Below, one piece after another: positions 1-5,656 of a stretch of DNA of 6,720 nt. The first letter of the stretch is position 1. Every line of letters starts with the position of its first letter. The translations under genes and the position numbers were made by a program. The notes below the pieces were generated by a model. It was not told the DNA's origin, made no database searches, and was given only the letters and a program-made list of their open reading frames with translations. The stretch is from Thermoplasmata archaeon (GTDB taxonomy: Archaea; Thermoplasmatota; Thermoplasmata; Halarchaeoplasmatales; Halarchaeoplasmataceae), in assembly GCA_019594305.1 (NCBI GenBank), contig JAFDTZ010000111.1:1-6720 (forward strand), written 5' to 3'.

Positions 1-496
1 CTAATTTTTTCAGCTCGTTGGCCAACCACATCACTCCTTCGTCGGTCACGAGGAATCCCCTGAATCCGAAGTCTATGCATCGTTTGATATCCTTTATGGC
101 ATAAACGATGTTGTCCGAGCCCCTGACCCTTAGGCCGGAGAGGGCTCCTTCCGGTGTGGCTATCTGCCTTCCGGTGTTCCAGCTCGCCCTGGGACCGGGT
201 GTGATTATGACCTCAACATCGGCATCATGGGCCGTCTGCGCGAATTTTCGCAGCTCGTCGTCGGTGAGCAGTGTGCTGCCCATGACGGTGCTTATCAGCC
301 TGTGTATCGGCACATCTCGTTCCTCTCTCTCCTCTATCAAGGCCTCGAGTGTGGACAGTCTTTCGATACCCGAAATTTCCATCCTGTAATGACAACCGTC
401 CGGAAAACTTTTCTTGGACTTTGGCAGGTCTGTCGGGTCTTTGCTGGGTACGCCTAACTCTTCCATGGCATCCAAAATCTCTTTCATTCCTTTCAT
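1..496 (-). CDS. Conserved TIM-barrel-like protein of unknown function (C-terminus beyond the window)
   Basis: The frame is open to the left edge, giving 165 residues of an incomplete protein. Visible blocks, numbered from this start, are PKSKKSFPDG near residue 25, YRMEISGIERLSTLEALIEE, VPIHRLISTVMG, a TPGPRASWNTG block, LRVRGSDNIVYAIKDIKR, and FRGFLVTDEGVMWLANELKK at the edge. The alternation of beta strands and helices suggests a TIM barrel. From memory it resembles conserved prokaryotic proteins left as hypothetical or labelled U32-peptidase-like, so no reaction is assigned. I chose the ATG at 494-496 because GGTG lies 5 bases before it, matching the ribosome sites of the neighbours. An upstream in-frame ATG at 536-538 would add 14 residues but has no such site. 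It lies downstream of the AOR gene on the same strand across a 157-base gap. Confidence 0.85.
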   Translation of the reverse strand, partial: MKGMKEILDAMEELGVPSKDPTDLPKSKKSFPDGCHYRMEISGIERLSTLEALIEEREERDVPIHRLISTVMGSTLLTDDELRKFAQTAHDADVEVIITPGPRASWNTGRQIATPEGALSGLRVRGSDNIVYAIKDIKRCIDFGFRGFLVTDEGVMWLANELKKL

Positions 497-568
497 GTTT
501 ACACCGTATGTTATTTCTCCATTGAGGTTACAATCCATTTGGTATTTAACTTCTTTGAACGTATTCCG

Positions 569-576
569 TATATTAC
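569..576 (-). promoter_or_regulatory. Possible TATA box for the gene reading off the left edge
   Basis: Read on the minus strand this is TAATATAC. An archaeal start site about 26 bases downstream would fall near 546, shortly before the ATG at 538 and about 50 bases before the preferred ATG at 496. It is the best A/T box in the gap after the AOR gene and suggests this gene can be transcribed apart from hom-AOR. No upstream BRE-like element is obvious. Confidence 0.3.
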
Positions 577-653
577 ATTAATCTTCGATTGTTTTGCTCC
601 GTCAGGGAAGCTTCGAAACTCATCTCAACCGATCAAGCTATTTACGATACATT

Positions 654-2507
654 TCACTCCGCGAGTTCCATAACGTCCGGCATGCCGTGGAAGCCGAGCT
701 CTTTCAACTTCGTCTTCGTGGGTATCCCGTTCTCGTTCCATCCCCTCAAACGATAATACTCGTCCAGCATACCCCGGAACATCTCTTCGGTGAATGCATT
801 TCCCTTGGTGGGACCGTCGGGAAGGGGTTCGTACATCCTCTTCGGTAAGGAATCGTCCTTCCGTGAGATACCCTCCCGGACGTTGAACATCCTGATCAGA
901 TTCCATATCCGCTCCCCCGCCCGGAGATATTCTTCTTCGGTAAGGTCGAAACCCGTTGCAGAGTTGAACAGCTTGACGAAGGAATCCACACCGAAGGGTA
1001 CGAAGTCGCACATCACCAGTGAGAATGCCGCCGCCCTTTCATCCTGAGTCTCCTTCACCAGCCTCGCACGTCCGTCGGGGGCGAATCGTTTTTCCATCTC
1101 CAGCTCCGCCCTCACTGTCCAGGCCCGCTGATGGCAGGCACCCCTATCACTGGTGGCGTAGGCAAGACCCATACCTGGGGAGCCCCGGGGCTCGTACCCG
1201 GGAAATTCCATCCCCTTGGAGTGTATTGCGAAGTCCGAAGAACCTTTACCCAAACTTTCCGAGGCCCGTTTAACACCCTCTGCCAGGAGATCGCCTATAC
1301 CTTCCCGGTATGCTATCTTACGTATGAGCTCTATGTAAGGTTCGGGTTCGCCGAAGCAGGGCTCGAGGCCATCCGTATCTTCAACGGATATCAGCCCGCG
1401 TTCGAAGCACTCCATGGCCCAGGCCAGTACGTTTCCCGTGGATATGCCGTCCAGCCCAAGTTCGTCCACCAGATAGCTGGCCTTGGAAACCACACCAAGG
1501 TCACTCATCATACAGTTGGAACCCAGCAGTGCCAGCAATTCGTATTCCGGTCCCTCCAGTTCGGTTCCCGCATAAGCACCCTTCTTAACAACGCTGTGCT
1601 TACCACATCGTATGGGGCAGCCGTAACAGCTGACATCCCTCTCCACTATCTCATCCCGCATGGTCTCGCCGCTTATATCTTCGGCATCTGCAAAGGTAGC
1701 GTGCTGAAAATTTCTCGTTGGTAGGATACCGTACTCGCTCATGGGGTTTATCCATATGGGTGTTCCGTAATGTGTACGGTTGGGTATGAAGTCGTCTTCA
1801 CGTGTTATACGGAAGGCCTCTTTTGAGGCTGCCTTGAACCCCTCCGGATCTTCAGGTTCGACCTTACCGGTTCCCTTGACCATGACCGCCTTCAGGTTCT
1901 TGGAGCCCATGACGGCGCCTGCACCGCCTCGACCGGCCTGGCCGCCCCTTTCCTTCTGATCGTAGGTGTCGATGTTTATCATGGCGTACTTTACCAGATT
2001 CTCGCCGGCGGGGCCGATAGCGGCGATACGCAGAGAATCGTTTTCGTATTTCTTTCTAAGTATATCCACGGTTTCGAAGGTGGTCTTCCCCCACAATCCC
2101 GATGCATCCTCGATATTCACCTCGTCGTCCTTGATGAAGATGTACGAGGGCACGGGTGCTTTACCGGTGATCACCAGTGCATCGTATCCCGCACGCTTTA
2201 TCTCCGGGCCGAAATACCCACCGCAGTGGCTGTCGTTGAATATACCGGTGAGTGGTGATTTCGTTACCACACAGTAGCGTCCGGAGGTGGGTACCGTCAG
2301 GCCGTTCAAAGGGCCGGTGACGAACATCAACGGATTATGGGGGCCCAGGGGGTCGATTCCCTTTTCGGTCAGATCCCATAGAAGTTTGGCACCGAGGCCC
2401 TTGCCGCCAATGAACATCTTCGCGTCGTTCATATTCAGCTCTTCGACCCCGGACTCGCCGCTGTCCAGGTCGATATGCAGCACCTTGCCGGTGTACCCGC
2501 GGGTCAT
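654..2507 (-). CDS. Aldehyde:ferredoxin oxidoreductase family protein (tungsten enzyme)
   Basis: The protein has 617 residues, the usual length for the AOR family, which oxidises aldehydes to carboxylic acids with ferredoxin in the cytoplasm using a tungsten-bispterin cofactor and one [4Fe-4S] cluster. Seen here: the N-terminal GYTGKVLHIDL and FIGGKGLGAKLL blocks, GRYCVVTKSPLTG near 76-88, and the pterin-contact block GGQAGRGGAGAVMGSKNLKA at 188-207. The cluster cysteines are C294, C297 and C301 (CYGCPIRC), with the distal fourth at C500 (MCDF). KGMEFPGYEPRG at 431-442 and DRGACHQRA at 454-462 are also present; H459 probably matches the active-site histidine of Pyrococcus AOR. All key residues are present, so it should be active. 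The substrate cannot be read from sequence; AOR, FOR, GOR and WOR subtypes are all possible. The start lies 4 bases after the hom stop, with GGTG of the hom end as its ribosome site, so the two are likely co-translated. Confidence 0.95.
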   Translation of the reverse strand: MTRGYTGKVLHIDLDSGESGVEELNMNDAKMFIGGKGLGAKLLWDLTEKGIDPLGPHNPLMFVTGPLNGLTVPTSGRYCVVTKSPLTGIFNDSHCGGYFGPEIKRAGYDALVITGKAPVPSYIFIKDDEVNIEDASGLWGKTTFETVDILRKKYENDSLRIAAIGPAGENLVKYAMINIDTYDQKERGGQAGRGGAGAVMGSKNLKAVMVKGTGKVEPEDPEGFKAASKEAFRITREDDFIPNRTHYGTPIWINPMSEYGILPTRNFQHATFADAEDISGETMRDEIVERDVSCYGCPIRCGKHSVVKKGAYAGTELEGPEYELLALLGSNCMMSDLGVVSKASYLVDELGLDGISTGNVLAWAMECFERGLISVEDTDGLEPCFGEPEPYIELIRKIAYREGIGDLLAEGVKRASESLGKGSSDFAIHSKGMEFPGYEPRGSPGMGLAYATSDRGACHQRAWTVRAELEMEKRFAPDGRARLVKETQDERAAAFSLVMCDFVPFGVDSFVKLFNSATGFDLTEEEYLRAGERIWNLIRMFNVREGISRKDDSLPKRMYEPLPDGPTKGNAFTEEMFRGMLDEYYRLRGWNENGIPTKTKLKELGFHGMPDVMELAE

Positions 2508-2511
2508 GGTA

Positions 2512-3543
2512 TCACACCGTTACCCTGTTAAGGGTAAGCAGATCTATAAGTAGTGAAAAACCGGTTTCCTTCTTGCCTGCCCCGGGGCCGATCACGGTCA
2601 CATCGCCCAGAAGGTCGGTGGAGAAGGTCAGAGCGTTGGTGGCGCCCATCACGTTTGCCAGGGGGTGAGATAAAGGTAATTTTTCCGGAGATACCTTTGC
2701 CTTGATACCCCCTTCCATGCGTTTTGTGGAGCCCACCAGCTTCCAGCGCATACCCTCTTCCTTGGCCTTCTTAACGTCTTCGAGGGTTATCTTCGTTATA
2801 CCCTCACGTTCAACCTCATGCAGTTTGAGCTCGGCACCCATCACCATGTTGGACAGTATCTGCACCTTGCCCTGGGCGTCGATGCCTTCCACATCGCCTG
2901 CGGGGTCAGCCTCGGCGTATCCCAGTTCCTGGGCCTTAGCCAGGGCGTCCTGATATTCCATACCATCCTCCATCTGTGATAGTATATAATTGGTGGTACC
3001 GTTCATTATACCCTTGATCTCCTTGATCTCACAGCCTGCAAGTGTGTACCTGGCAAAGTTGATGGCCGGAGTACCGCTGAGAACCGTTCCTTCGAACAGG
3101 AACCGGACTCCCTTCTTGCGGGCTAGCTCCACCAGTTCCTTTCCTCGGGTGGCTACAGGGCCCTTGTTAGTGCTCACCACATGCTTCCCGGCATCCAACG
3201 CCGCCTTTACATGCTCCAGGCCGGGGCCACCGGTTTCCATATCCGTATATGTAACCTCGATTATCACGTCCGCGTTACTTTTCGTTATGGTCTTCAAAGG
3301 GCTCCAACCGGTCTCGCCCCGGGGATAACCGTCCAAACTCTCGCCGCCGCTGACCATGGAGAGTACCTTCTGCATGTCCAAACCATCGGGCAGGTAAACC
3401 GACCCTTTCTGCATGTCCGATATCGCGACGACTTCGTACTCGAAACCGTACGTCTTCTTCAATTCCTCTTCTTTATCCACGAGGATCTCGGCCAGTCCCT
3501 GACCGACAACTCCGAAACCTATGAACGCTATCTTGAATCCCAT
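2512..3543 (-). CDS. hom: Homoserine dehydrogenase
   Basis: This enzyme reduces L-aspartate 4-semialdehyde to L-homoserine with NAD(P)H, the branch point to threonine and methionine. It is a stand-alone form of 343 residues: an N-terminal Rossmann fold with GFGVVGQG at about 9-16, the STNKGPVA nucleotide and substrate loop near 124-131, then the catalytic domain with GTVLSGTPAINF, GIMNGTTNYILSQM, and GYAEADPAGDVEGIDAQGK. The last holds the Asp and Lys of the catalytic pair, spaced by four as in the yeast enzyme. There is no fused aspartate kinase and no C-terminal ACT domain, so feedback control by threonine through such a domain is not expected. I start it at the ATG 3541-3543. A TTG three codons upstream (3550-3552) is in frame, but GGAG directly abuts it, whereas GGAG stands 9 bases from the ATG. 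It is the first gene of a two-gene unit with the AOR. Confidence 0.96.
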   Translation of the reverse strand: MGFKIAFIGFGVVGQGLAEILVDKEEELKKTYGFEYEVVAISDMQKGSVYLPDGLDMQKVLSMVSGGESLDGYPRGETGWSPLKTITKSNADVIIEVTYTDMETGGPGLEHVKAALDAGKHVVSTNKGPVATRGKELVELARKKGVRFLFEGTVLSGTPAINFARYTLAGCEIKEIKGIMNGTTNYILSQMEDGMEYQDALAKAQELGYAEADPAGDVEGIDAQGKVQILSNMVMGAELKLHEVEREGITKITLEDVKKAKEEGMRWKLVGSTKRMEGGIKAKVSPEKLPLSHPLANVMGATNALTFSTDLLGDVTVIGPGAGKKETGFSLLIDLLTLNRVTV

Positions 3544-3552
3544 TTTGCTCAA

Positions 3553-3556
3553 CTCC
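3553..3556 (-). promoter_or_regulatory. Ribosome binding site that decides the hom start
   Basis: GGAG on the minus strand ends 9 bases before the ATG at 3543 and touches the TTG at 3552, favouring the ATG. A TATAAATA stretch just upstream (3557-3564) is too close to the gene to act as its TATA box; a weaker TTAAGTA at about 3586-3592, preceded by an A-rich stretch, would give a short leader instead. Confidence 0.5.
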
Positions 3557-3614
3557 TATTTATAGCCCTGATTATCGGAGTTCCGTACTTAACCTTTTCG
3601 AATTATCGCACCGC

Positions 3615-3860
3615 TCAGTACCCCACGGTCCATATCACCGAATGGGATGCCTCGTTATACACCCAATAGCCTTGCCCTGGTTGGAACTCGAACACATCAA
3701 CGTCTTCGGTATACACGAGGTTGTACTCTTCTGCAGCATCGAAGTATCCTATCTTCGTCACTTCTGAGGGCAGTCCATGATTCCCGGCGCTCTCACTCGG
3801 CAAGCCTACCATGTTCCAGCCCGGGAGGAGGGTGATATCCGTGCTCGCTGTGCTGGTAAC
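3615..3860 (-). pseudogene. C-terminal remnant of a secreted surface-domain protein (copy A)
   Basis: The minus strand reads about 81 residues ending in a TGA stop. They hold STDITLLPGWNMVGLPSES, AGNHGLPSEVTKIGYFDA, an AEEYNLVY segment, FEFQPGQGYWVYNEAS and a final VIWTVGY. This is the same module, in the same order, as the C-terminal half of the fragment at 5612-6136. I know it as the end of large repeat-rich secreted archaeal proteins whose function is unknown. The reading frame is closed by a TAG at 3861-3863 just where the homology ends, with no signal peptide or start region, so it is a 5'-truncated relic rather than a gene. A caller could start a 65-residue ORF at the ATG 3810-3812, but that begins in the middle of the module. 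It shares a 41-base perfect match with copy B. Confidence 0.8.
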
Positions 3861-3900
3861 CTATGTCGGGGTTGAATGTTCTTTGTTGATTTTTTAGTGA

Positions 3901-4308
3901 TTATTTTTTCAATATTTTTTCAAATGTAGCAGAATCAACGATCTGTATACCTTTGAATTCTTTCAAATCTAAGAGGTGATGGTCTCCTGTAACTATATAT
4001 TCCGCCTTAACATCCAACGCACAGTCTAAGACCATGTCGTCGTCCGGGTCCTCCTTGATAACCGTATGATGTATCTCAGGTACGACCACTGTGCACAGCC
4101 TTGTAAAAATGTCTATGAAACGAAAGATTTTTTTCTTATCTAGATGACTGAATTTTTCTCTTTGCAGAACACCGACTAATTCTTTTAGTATCTTATCCGA
4201 TATCACTAACTCATATTCTTCTGAAAAAGCCATAAGAAGAAGTTTTCTCTCTCGACCAGCCCAACCAATTCCGGAAATCAAGATGTTTGTATCGAAAACA
4301 ACCTTCAT
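3901..4308 (-). CDS. PIN-domain toxin (VapC-like endoribonuclease)
   Basis: This is a 135-residue PIN-fold protein, the usual length for the VapC-like toxin family (PIN_3 / COG1569 type). PIN toxins cleave RNA with a Mg2+-binding acidic cluster. Seen here: D6 in VVFDTNILIS, E43 in ILKELVGVL, the DPDDDMVLDCAL stretch with D91 and D95, and D109 in YIVTGDHHLL, i.e. the complete acidic set. The start ATG overlaps the antitoxin stop (ATGA, 4305-4308), the classic arrangement that ties toxin to antitoxin synthesis, and a GAGGAAGG-type ribosome site lies inside the antitoxin end. The RNA target cannot be told from sequence. The gene is more A/T-rich than the hom-AOR operon, as is common for mobile toxin modules. 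No frame damage is visible, so the pair is probably functional. Confidence 0.92.
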   Translation of the reverse strand: MKVVFDTNILISGIGWAGRERKLLLMAFSEEYELVISDKILKELVGVLQREKFSHLDKKKIFRFIDIFTRLCTVVVPEIHHTVIKEDPDDDMVLDCALDVKAEYIVTGDHHLLDLKEFKGIQIVDSATFEKILKK

Positions 4309-4580
4309 GCGGCCTTCCTCTTTTCCTTCCTATAGTTTTTGATCTCTTTTTCAACTTCATCTTTAGTGATATCTCCTTTTTCCATTTCCTCTCCAATTTC
4401 TGAAAGGAGCATCTCTAGCTCTTTTTTTATATCTTCTTTCTTCAGACTTCTCAGTAATATACCGTTCTCTTCCCCTATAACTAGGAATTTGTCTCCCGGT
4501 GATAGACCCAAAGCTTTACGGATATCAGAAGATATCACTATCTGCCCATTGGAGGACATCTTGGTTATCGAAACTTCCAT
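4305..4580 (-). CDS. AbrB/SpoVT-type antitoxin (VapB-like)
   Basis: The protein has 91 residues. The first 47 or so form a swapped-hairpin AbrB/MazE-like DNA-binding domain (SITKMSSNGQIVISSDIRKA, LGLSPGDKFLVIGEENG). The rest is a charged helical tail of Glu and Lys (ELEMLLSEIGEEMEKGD onwards) that would wrap the toxin active site. It should neutralise the PIN toxin made from the overlapping gene and repress their shared promoter, as is usual for this class. The start is well supported: GGTG six or seven bases before the ATG and a TATA box about 35 bases before it. The tail is about 45 residues, typical of AbrB-type VapB partners. Confidence 0.92.
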   Translation of the reverse strand: MEVSITKMSSNGQIVISSDIRKALGLSPGDKFLVIGEENGILLRSLKKEDIKKELEMLLSEIGEEMEKGDITKDEVEKEIKNYRKEKRKAA

Positions 4581-4585
4581 TTTTT

Positions 4586-4619
4586 ACACCAATACATACA
4601 ATTACTTTTAGATATAAAA
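4586..4619 (-). promoter_or_regulatory. Promoter and ribosome site of the toxin-antitoxin operon
   Basis: On the minus strand a TTTTATAT box lies at 4612-4619. A start site about 26 bases on would fall near 4590, leaving a leader of about 10 bases that contains GGTG(T) at 4586-4590, 6-7 bases from the ATG. The antitoxin would be expected to bind here, but no clear palindrome is visible within the box. Confidence 0.6.
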
Positions 4620-4670
4620 ACTTTTTTAGATACTTCATCTCCCCTATATTATATGTCTGCGTTTGAATAC

Positions 4671-4684
4671 AAACTTCCATTTTT
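4671..4684 (-). repeat. Second copy of the antitoxin start region
   Basis: The 14 bases AAACTTCCATTTTT (plus strand) occur here and at 4571-4584, exactly 100 bases apart. The other copy is the antitoxin start, minus strand AAAAATGGAAGTTT. This copy is not followed by antitoxin coding sequence. It may be a small tandem duplication scar or a chance match in A/T-rich DNA. Confidence 0.4.
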
Positions 4685-4753
4685 ATGAATTAGTCTTCGT
4701 TTGTTTGAAACATTAAAGTATGCGACAGGAACTCGTTTCGATCATAAAAAAAT

Positions 4754-4778
4754 AAAAAAGTGCAACGGACTAACGTCC
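4754..4778 (-). terminator. Terminator-like hairpin with U-tract (repeat copy 1)
   Basis: On the minus strand GGAC-GTTA-GTCC is followed by GTTGCAC, six T and then a further T run. The pattern GGA.GTTAGTCC..GCACTTTTTT recurs at 4882-4905, 128 bases away, so it is a repeated unit rather than a chance hairpin. Together with the T-run it could end minus-strand transcripts coming from the right, before the toxin-antitoxin promoter. Confidence 0.4.
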
Positions 4779-4881
4779 ACCTATTCAACAATTTCATCCG
4801 CTAAACTACTGAAATAATTGAATGCGATAGGAAGCAGAGATTCTGCTCACTATTTCACTACCTCCACTCCGTTCCGTTAGC

Positions 4882-5018
4882 AAAAAAGTGCGGGGACTAA
4901 CTTCCTCCTTTCGTTTCATTGTGAGTGAGGGCTCCCCAAGGCTAAAGCCTGGTGCATCCTCTATCGTTGATCAGTGAACTCGTCTAGAGAACATTGGGGA
5001 GTCCCCGAAAGAGAGGAG
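4882..5018 (-). ncRNA. Candidate structured RNA with pseudoknot and 3' U-tract
   Basis: Four helices can be drawn by eye. Helix A pairs 4902-4913 with 5006-5018 (about 11 bp with one bulged base, CTTTCG/CGAAAG plus TCCTC/GAGGA). Helix C pairs 4932-4939 with 4994-5001 (CTCCCCAA/TTGGGGAG, perfect). Small hairpins lie inside at 4939-4950 (AGGC-TAAA-GCCT) and 4959-4989 (CTCTA/TAGAG). Helix B pairs 4891-4898 with 5000-5007 (CGGGGACT/AGTCCCCG, perfect 8 bp) and crosses helix A, so A and B form either a pseudoknot or alternative folds. On the minus strand helix B is followed by CAC and six T, so B would be a terminator stem. The 3' part is repeat copy 2 of the element at 4754. Possible minus-strand TATA boxes lie at about 5031-5036 and 5059-5066. 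It could instead be a DNA-level transposon end. Confidence 0.35.
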
Positions 5019-5058
5019 ATTTCTTTATGTTGTATAGCCTTCGAATCACACCATGGGC

Positions 5059-5066
5059 TATAAGTT
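5059..5066 (+). promoter_or_regulatory. Possible TATA box ahead of a GC-rich hairpin
   Basis: CTATAAGT on the plus strand is centred about 25 bases before the hairpin that begins at 5084-5085, the spacing an archaeal TATA box has to its start site. The reverse strand also reads TTATAG here, so direction is uncertain. Confidence 0.3.
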
Positions 5067-5083
5067 TGTATCTGCGTCATTTT

Positions 5084-5141
5084 TTCTCGACTCCTGGCGG
5101 CACCTAAAGCGCCCCGTAGGGGCGCACCGCCACTTCGAGAA
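5084..5141 (+). ncRNA. Stacked three-stem hairpin, candidate small RNA
   Basis: Three perfect helices nest in 58 bases: TTCTCGA/TCGAGAA (5084-5090 with 5135-5141), TGGCGG/CCGCCA (5095-5100 with 5127-5132) and GCGCCCC/GGGGCGC (5109-5115 with 5119-5125) closed by a GTA loop. The internal loops are asymmetric: 4 against 2 bases, then 8 against 1. All 20 pairs are Watson-Crick. If transcribed from the TATA box at 5059 the RNA would begin at this hairpin and could end at the T-run 5178-5182, about 98 bases. I recognise no known family. A DNA element such as a MITE or protein-binding inverted repeat is the main alternative. Confidence 0.35.
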
Positions 5142-5183
5142 TACAGTTTCCAGGCTAAAAAAGTTGCTAGAATAGAATTTTTA

Positions 5184-5273
5184 ACGCCCTGTATCTGAGA
5201 AAAACTTGTTTTTTAAGTTGGAGGAAGCTTGCTTCCTGTTTACCCAAACCTGAAGGTAGGGGTATTAGGGCGT
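5184..5273 (+). other. Four-way-junction-like inverted repeat set
   Basis: An outer 7-bp stem ACGCCCT/AGGGCGT (5184-5190 with 5267-5273) encloses three hairpins: AACTTG/TAAGTT (5203-5208 with 5214-5219, one G-T pair), AGGAAG-CTTG-CTTCCT (5222-5237, a perfect palindrome) and TACCC/GGGTA (5241-5245 with 5260-5264) with an inner ACC-TGAA-GGT. The layout looks like a cloverleaf, but there is no tRNA T-loop or A-box signature. It sits directly beside the tRNA-end remnant at 5293. Strand is not determinable because the fold works on both. Confidence 0.3.
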
Positions 5274-5292
5274 AACATGTCTAATAAAACGA

Positions 5293-5315
5293 TGCGAGGG
5301 AAGGGATTTGAACCC
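5293..5315 (-). other. Remnant of a tRNA 3' end (leucine-type), possible attachment site
   Basis: On the minus strand the bases read GGGTTCAAATCCC followed by TTCCCTCGCA. This fits a tRNA T-arm (TTCAAAT loop, GGG/CCC stem), a 7-base acceptor strand CCCTCGC and discriminator A. A short T-rich run (CGTTTTATT) follows, as after a tRNA gene. An acceptor of GCGAGGG type is common in archaeal tRNA-Leu, recalled from memory. The 5' part of the tRNA is absent: from about 5316 rightwards the DNA is surface-protein coding sequence, and T-stem positions 49-50 do not pair. Such isolated 3' ends are typical of integrase att sites. Confidence 0.45.
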
Positions 5316-5523
5316 CGCTATCGCGCTCTCGGGTGACACCATCCACGTCGCCTGGCACGACGATCGCGACGGTGATTACTATGAGATCTACTACAAGCGT
5401 AATCCGGACTTCAACGACGAACCGATACCGGAGTTCGGTAACATCGTAGTACCCGTTGTTGCGACATTATTGATAGTGACAGTGGCGAACTTCACCCACA
5501 TGAAGAGGCGTTTTGAAGGTTAA
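5308..5523 (+). pseudogene. C-terminal remnant of a secreted beta-propeller protein with PEF-type sorting tail
   Basis: The open frame gives 71 residues from a TTG at 5308. Recognisable sequence begins at NPAIALSGDTIHVAWHDD, followed by RDGDYYEIYYKRNPDF. This is the end of one BNR/sialidase-like repeat, a blade type found in many copies in large secreted archaeal proteins. Next comes the tail: IPEFGN near 40-45, a hydrophobic stretch of about 17 residues (IVVPVVATLLIVTV), and basic KRR at 66-68. A PEF motif, membrane segment and basic end match the archaeal PEF-CTERM sorting signal, presumably processed by an archaeosortase. The 5' end of the gene is missing. Upstream codons 5269-5307 do not look like propeller sequence and the break coincides with the tRNA-end remnant. 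The gene starting at 6516 appears to be an intact relative of the same kind. Confidence 0.8.
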
Positions 5524-5531
5524 CCGGACAA

Positions 5532-5546
5532 CTTACGACACGTAAG
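5532..5546 (+). terminator. Hairpin between converging surface-gene remnants
   Basis: CTTACG-ACA-CGTAAG is a perfect 6-bp hairpin eight bases after the stop at 5523 and upstream of the opposite-strand stop at 5612. The position fits a shared terminator, though no long T-run follows, so an operator-like palindrome is also possible. Confidence 0.3.
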
Positions 5547-5656
5547 ATAAAGTTCACAATAACTCAAATCTGGTAGGTTAAATATCGTGTGCATATTGGC
5601 TTCTTTGCGGCTCAGTACTCCACGGTCCAGACCACCGCTTCGTCTGCACTGTTGTA

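Larger units (their letters stand above)
4620..5292 (+). other. Gene-free region rich in inverted repeats
   Basis: No open frame with recognisable protein features was found on either strand. The stretch is A/T-rich on the left and interrupted by GC-rich inverted repeats from 4880 on, listed separately. Smaller hairpins also occur, such as GTTTG-AATA-CAAAC at 4661-4674 and GCAGA-GAT-TCTGC near 4835. The CCCCAAGGCTAAAGCCT segment at 4934-4950 resembles, from memory, hairpins at the ends of IS200/IS605-type tnpB elements, so a decayed element end is one explanation. No transposase remnant was recognised. Confidence 0.5.

Noticed and set aside
625..1011. Minus-strand open frame of 128 residues
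   Set aside because: It is another frame of the AOR 3' end; the AOR reading has the cluster and cofactor motifs.
1131..1724. Plus-strand open frame of 197 residues
   Set aside because: It lies entirely antisense to the AOR gene, which has complete family motifs, and its translation shows no recognisable protein features.
3557..3564. TATAAATA as the hom promoter
   Set aside because: It is only 14-21 bases before the ATG, so transcription starting about 26 bases downstream would fall inside the gene.
4211..4396. Minus-strand open frame of 61 residues
   Set aside because: It is a third frame across the antitoxin-toxin overlap, rich in Lys and Arg only because of the A-rich antitoxin tail.
5184..5273. 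A tRNA gene
   Set aside because: The outline is cloverleaf-like, but there is no T-loop GTTC, no A-box or D-loop signature and no recognisable anticodon arm.
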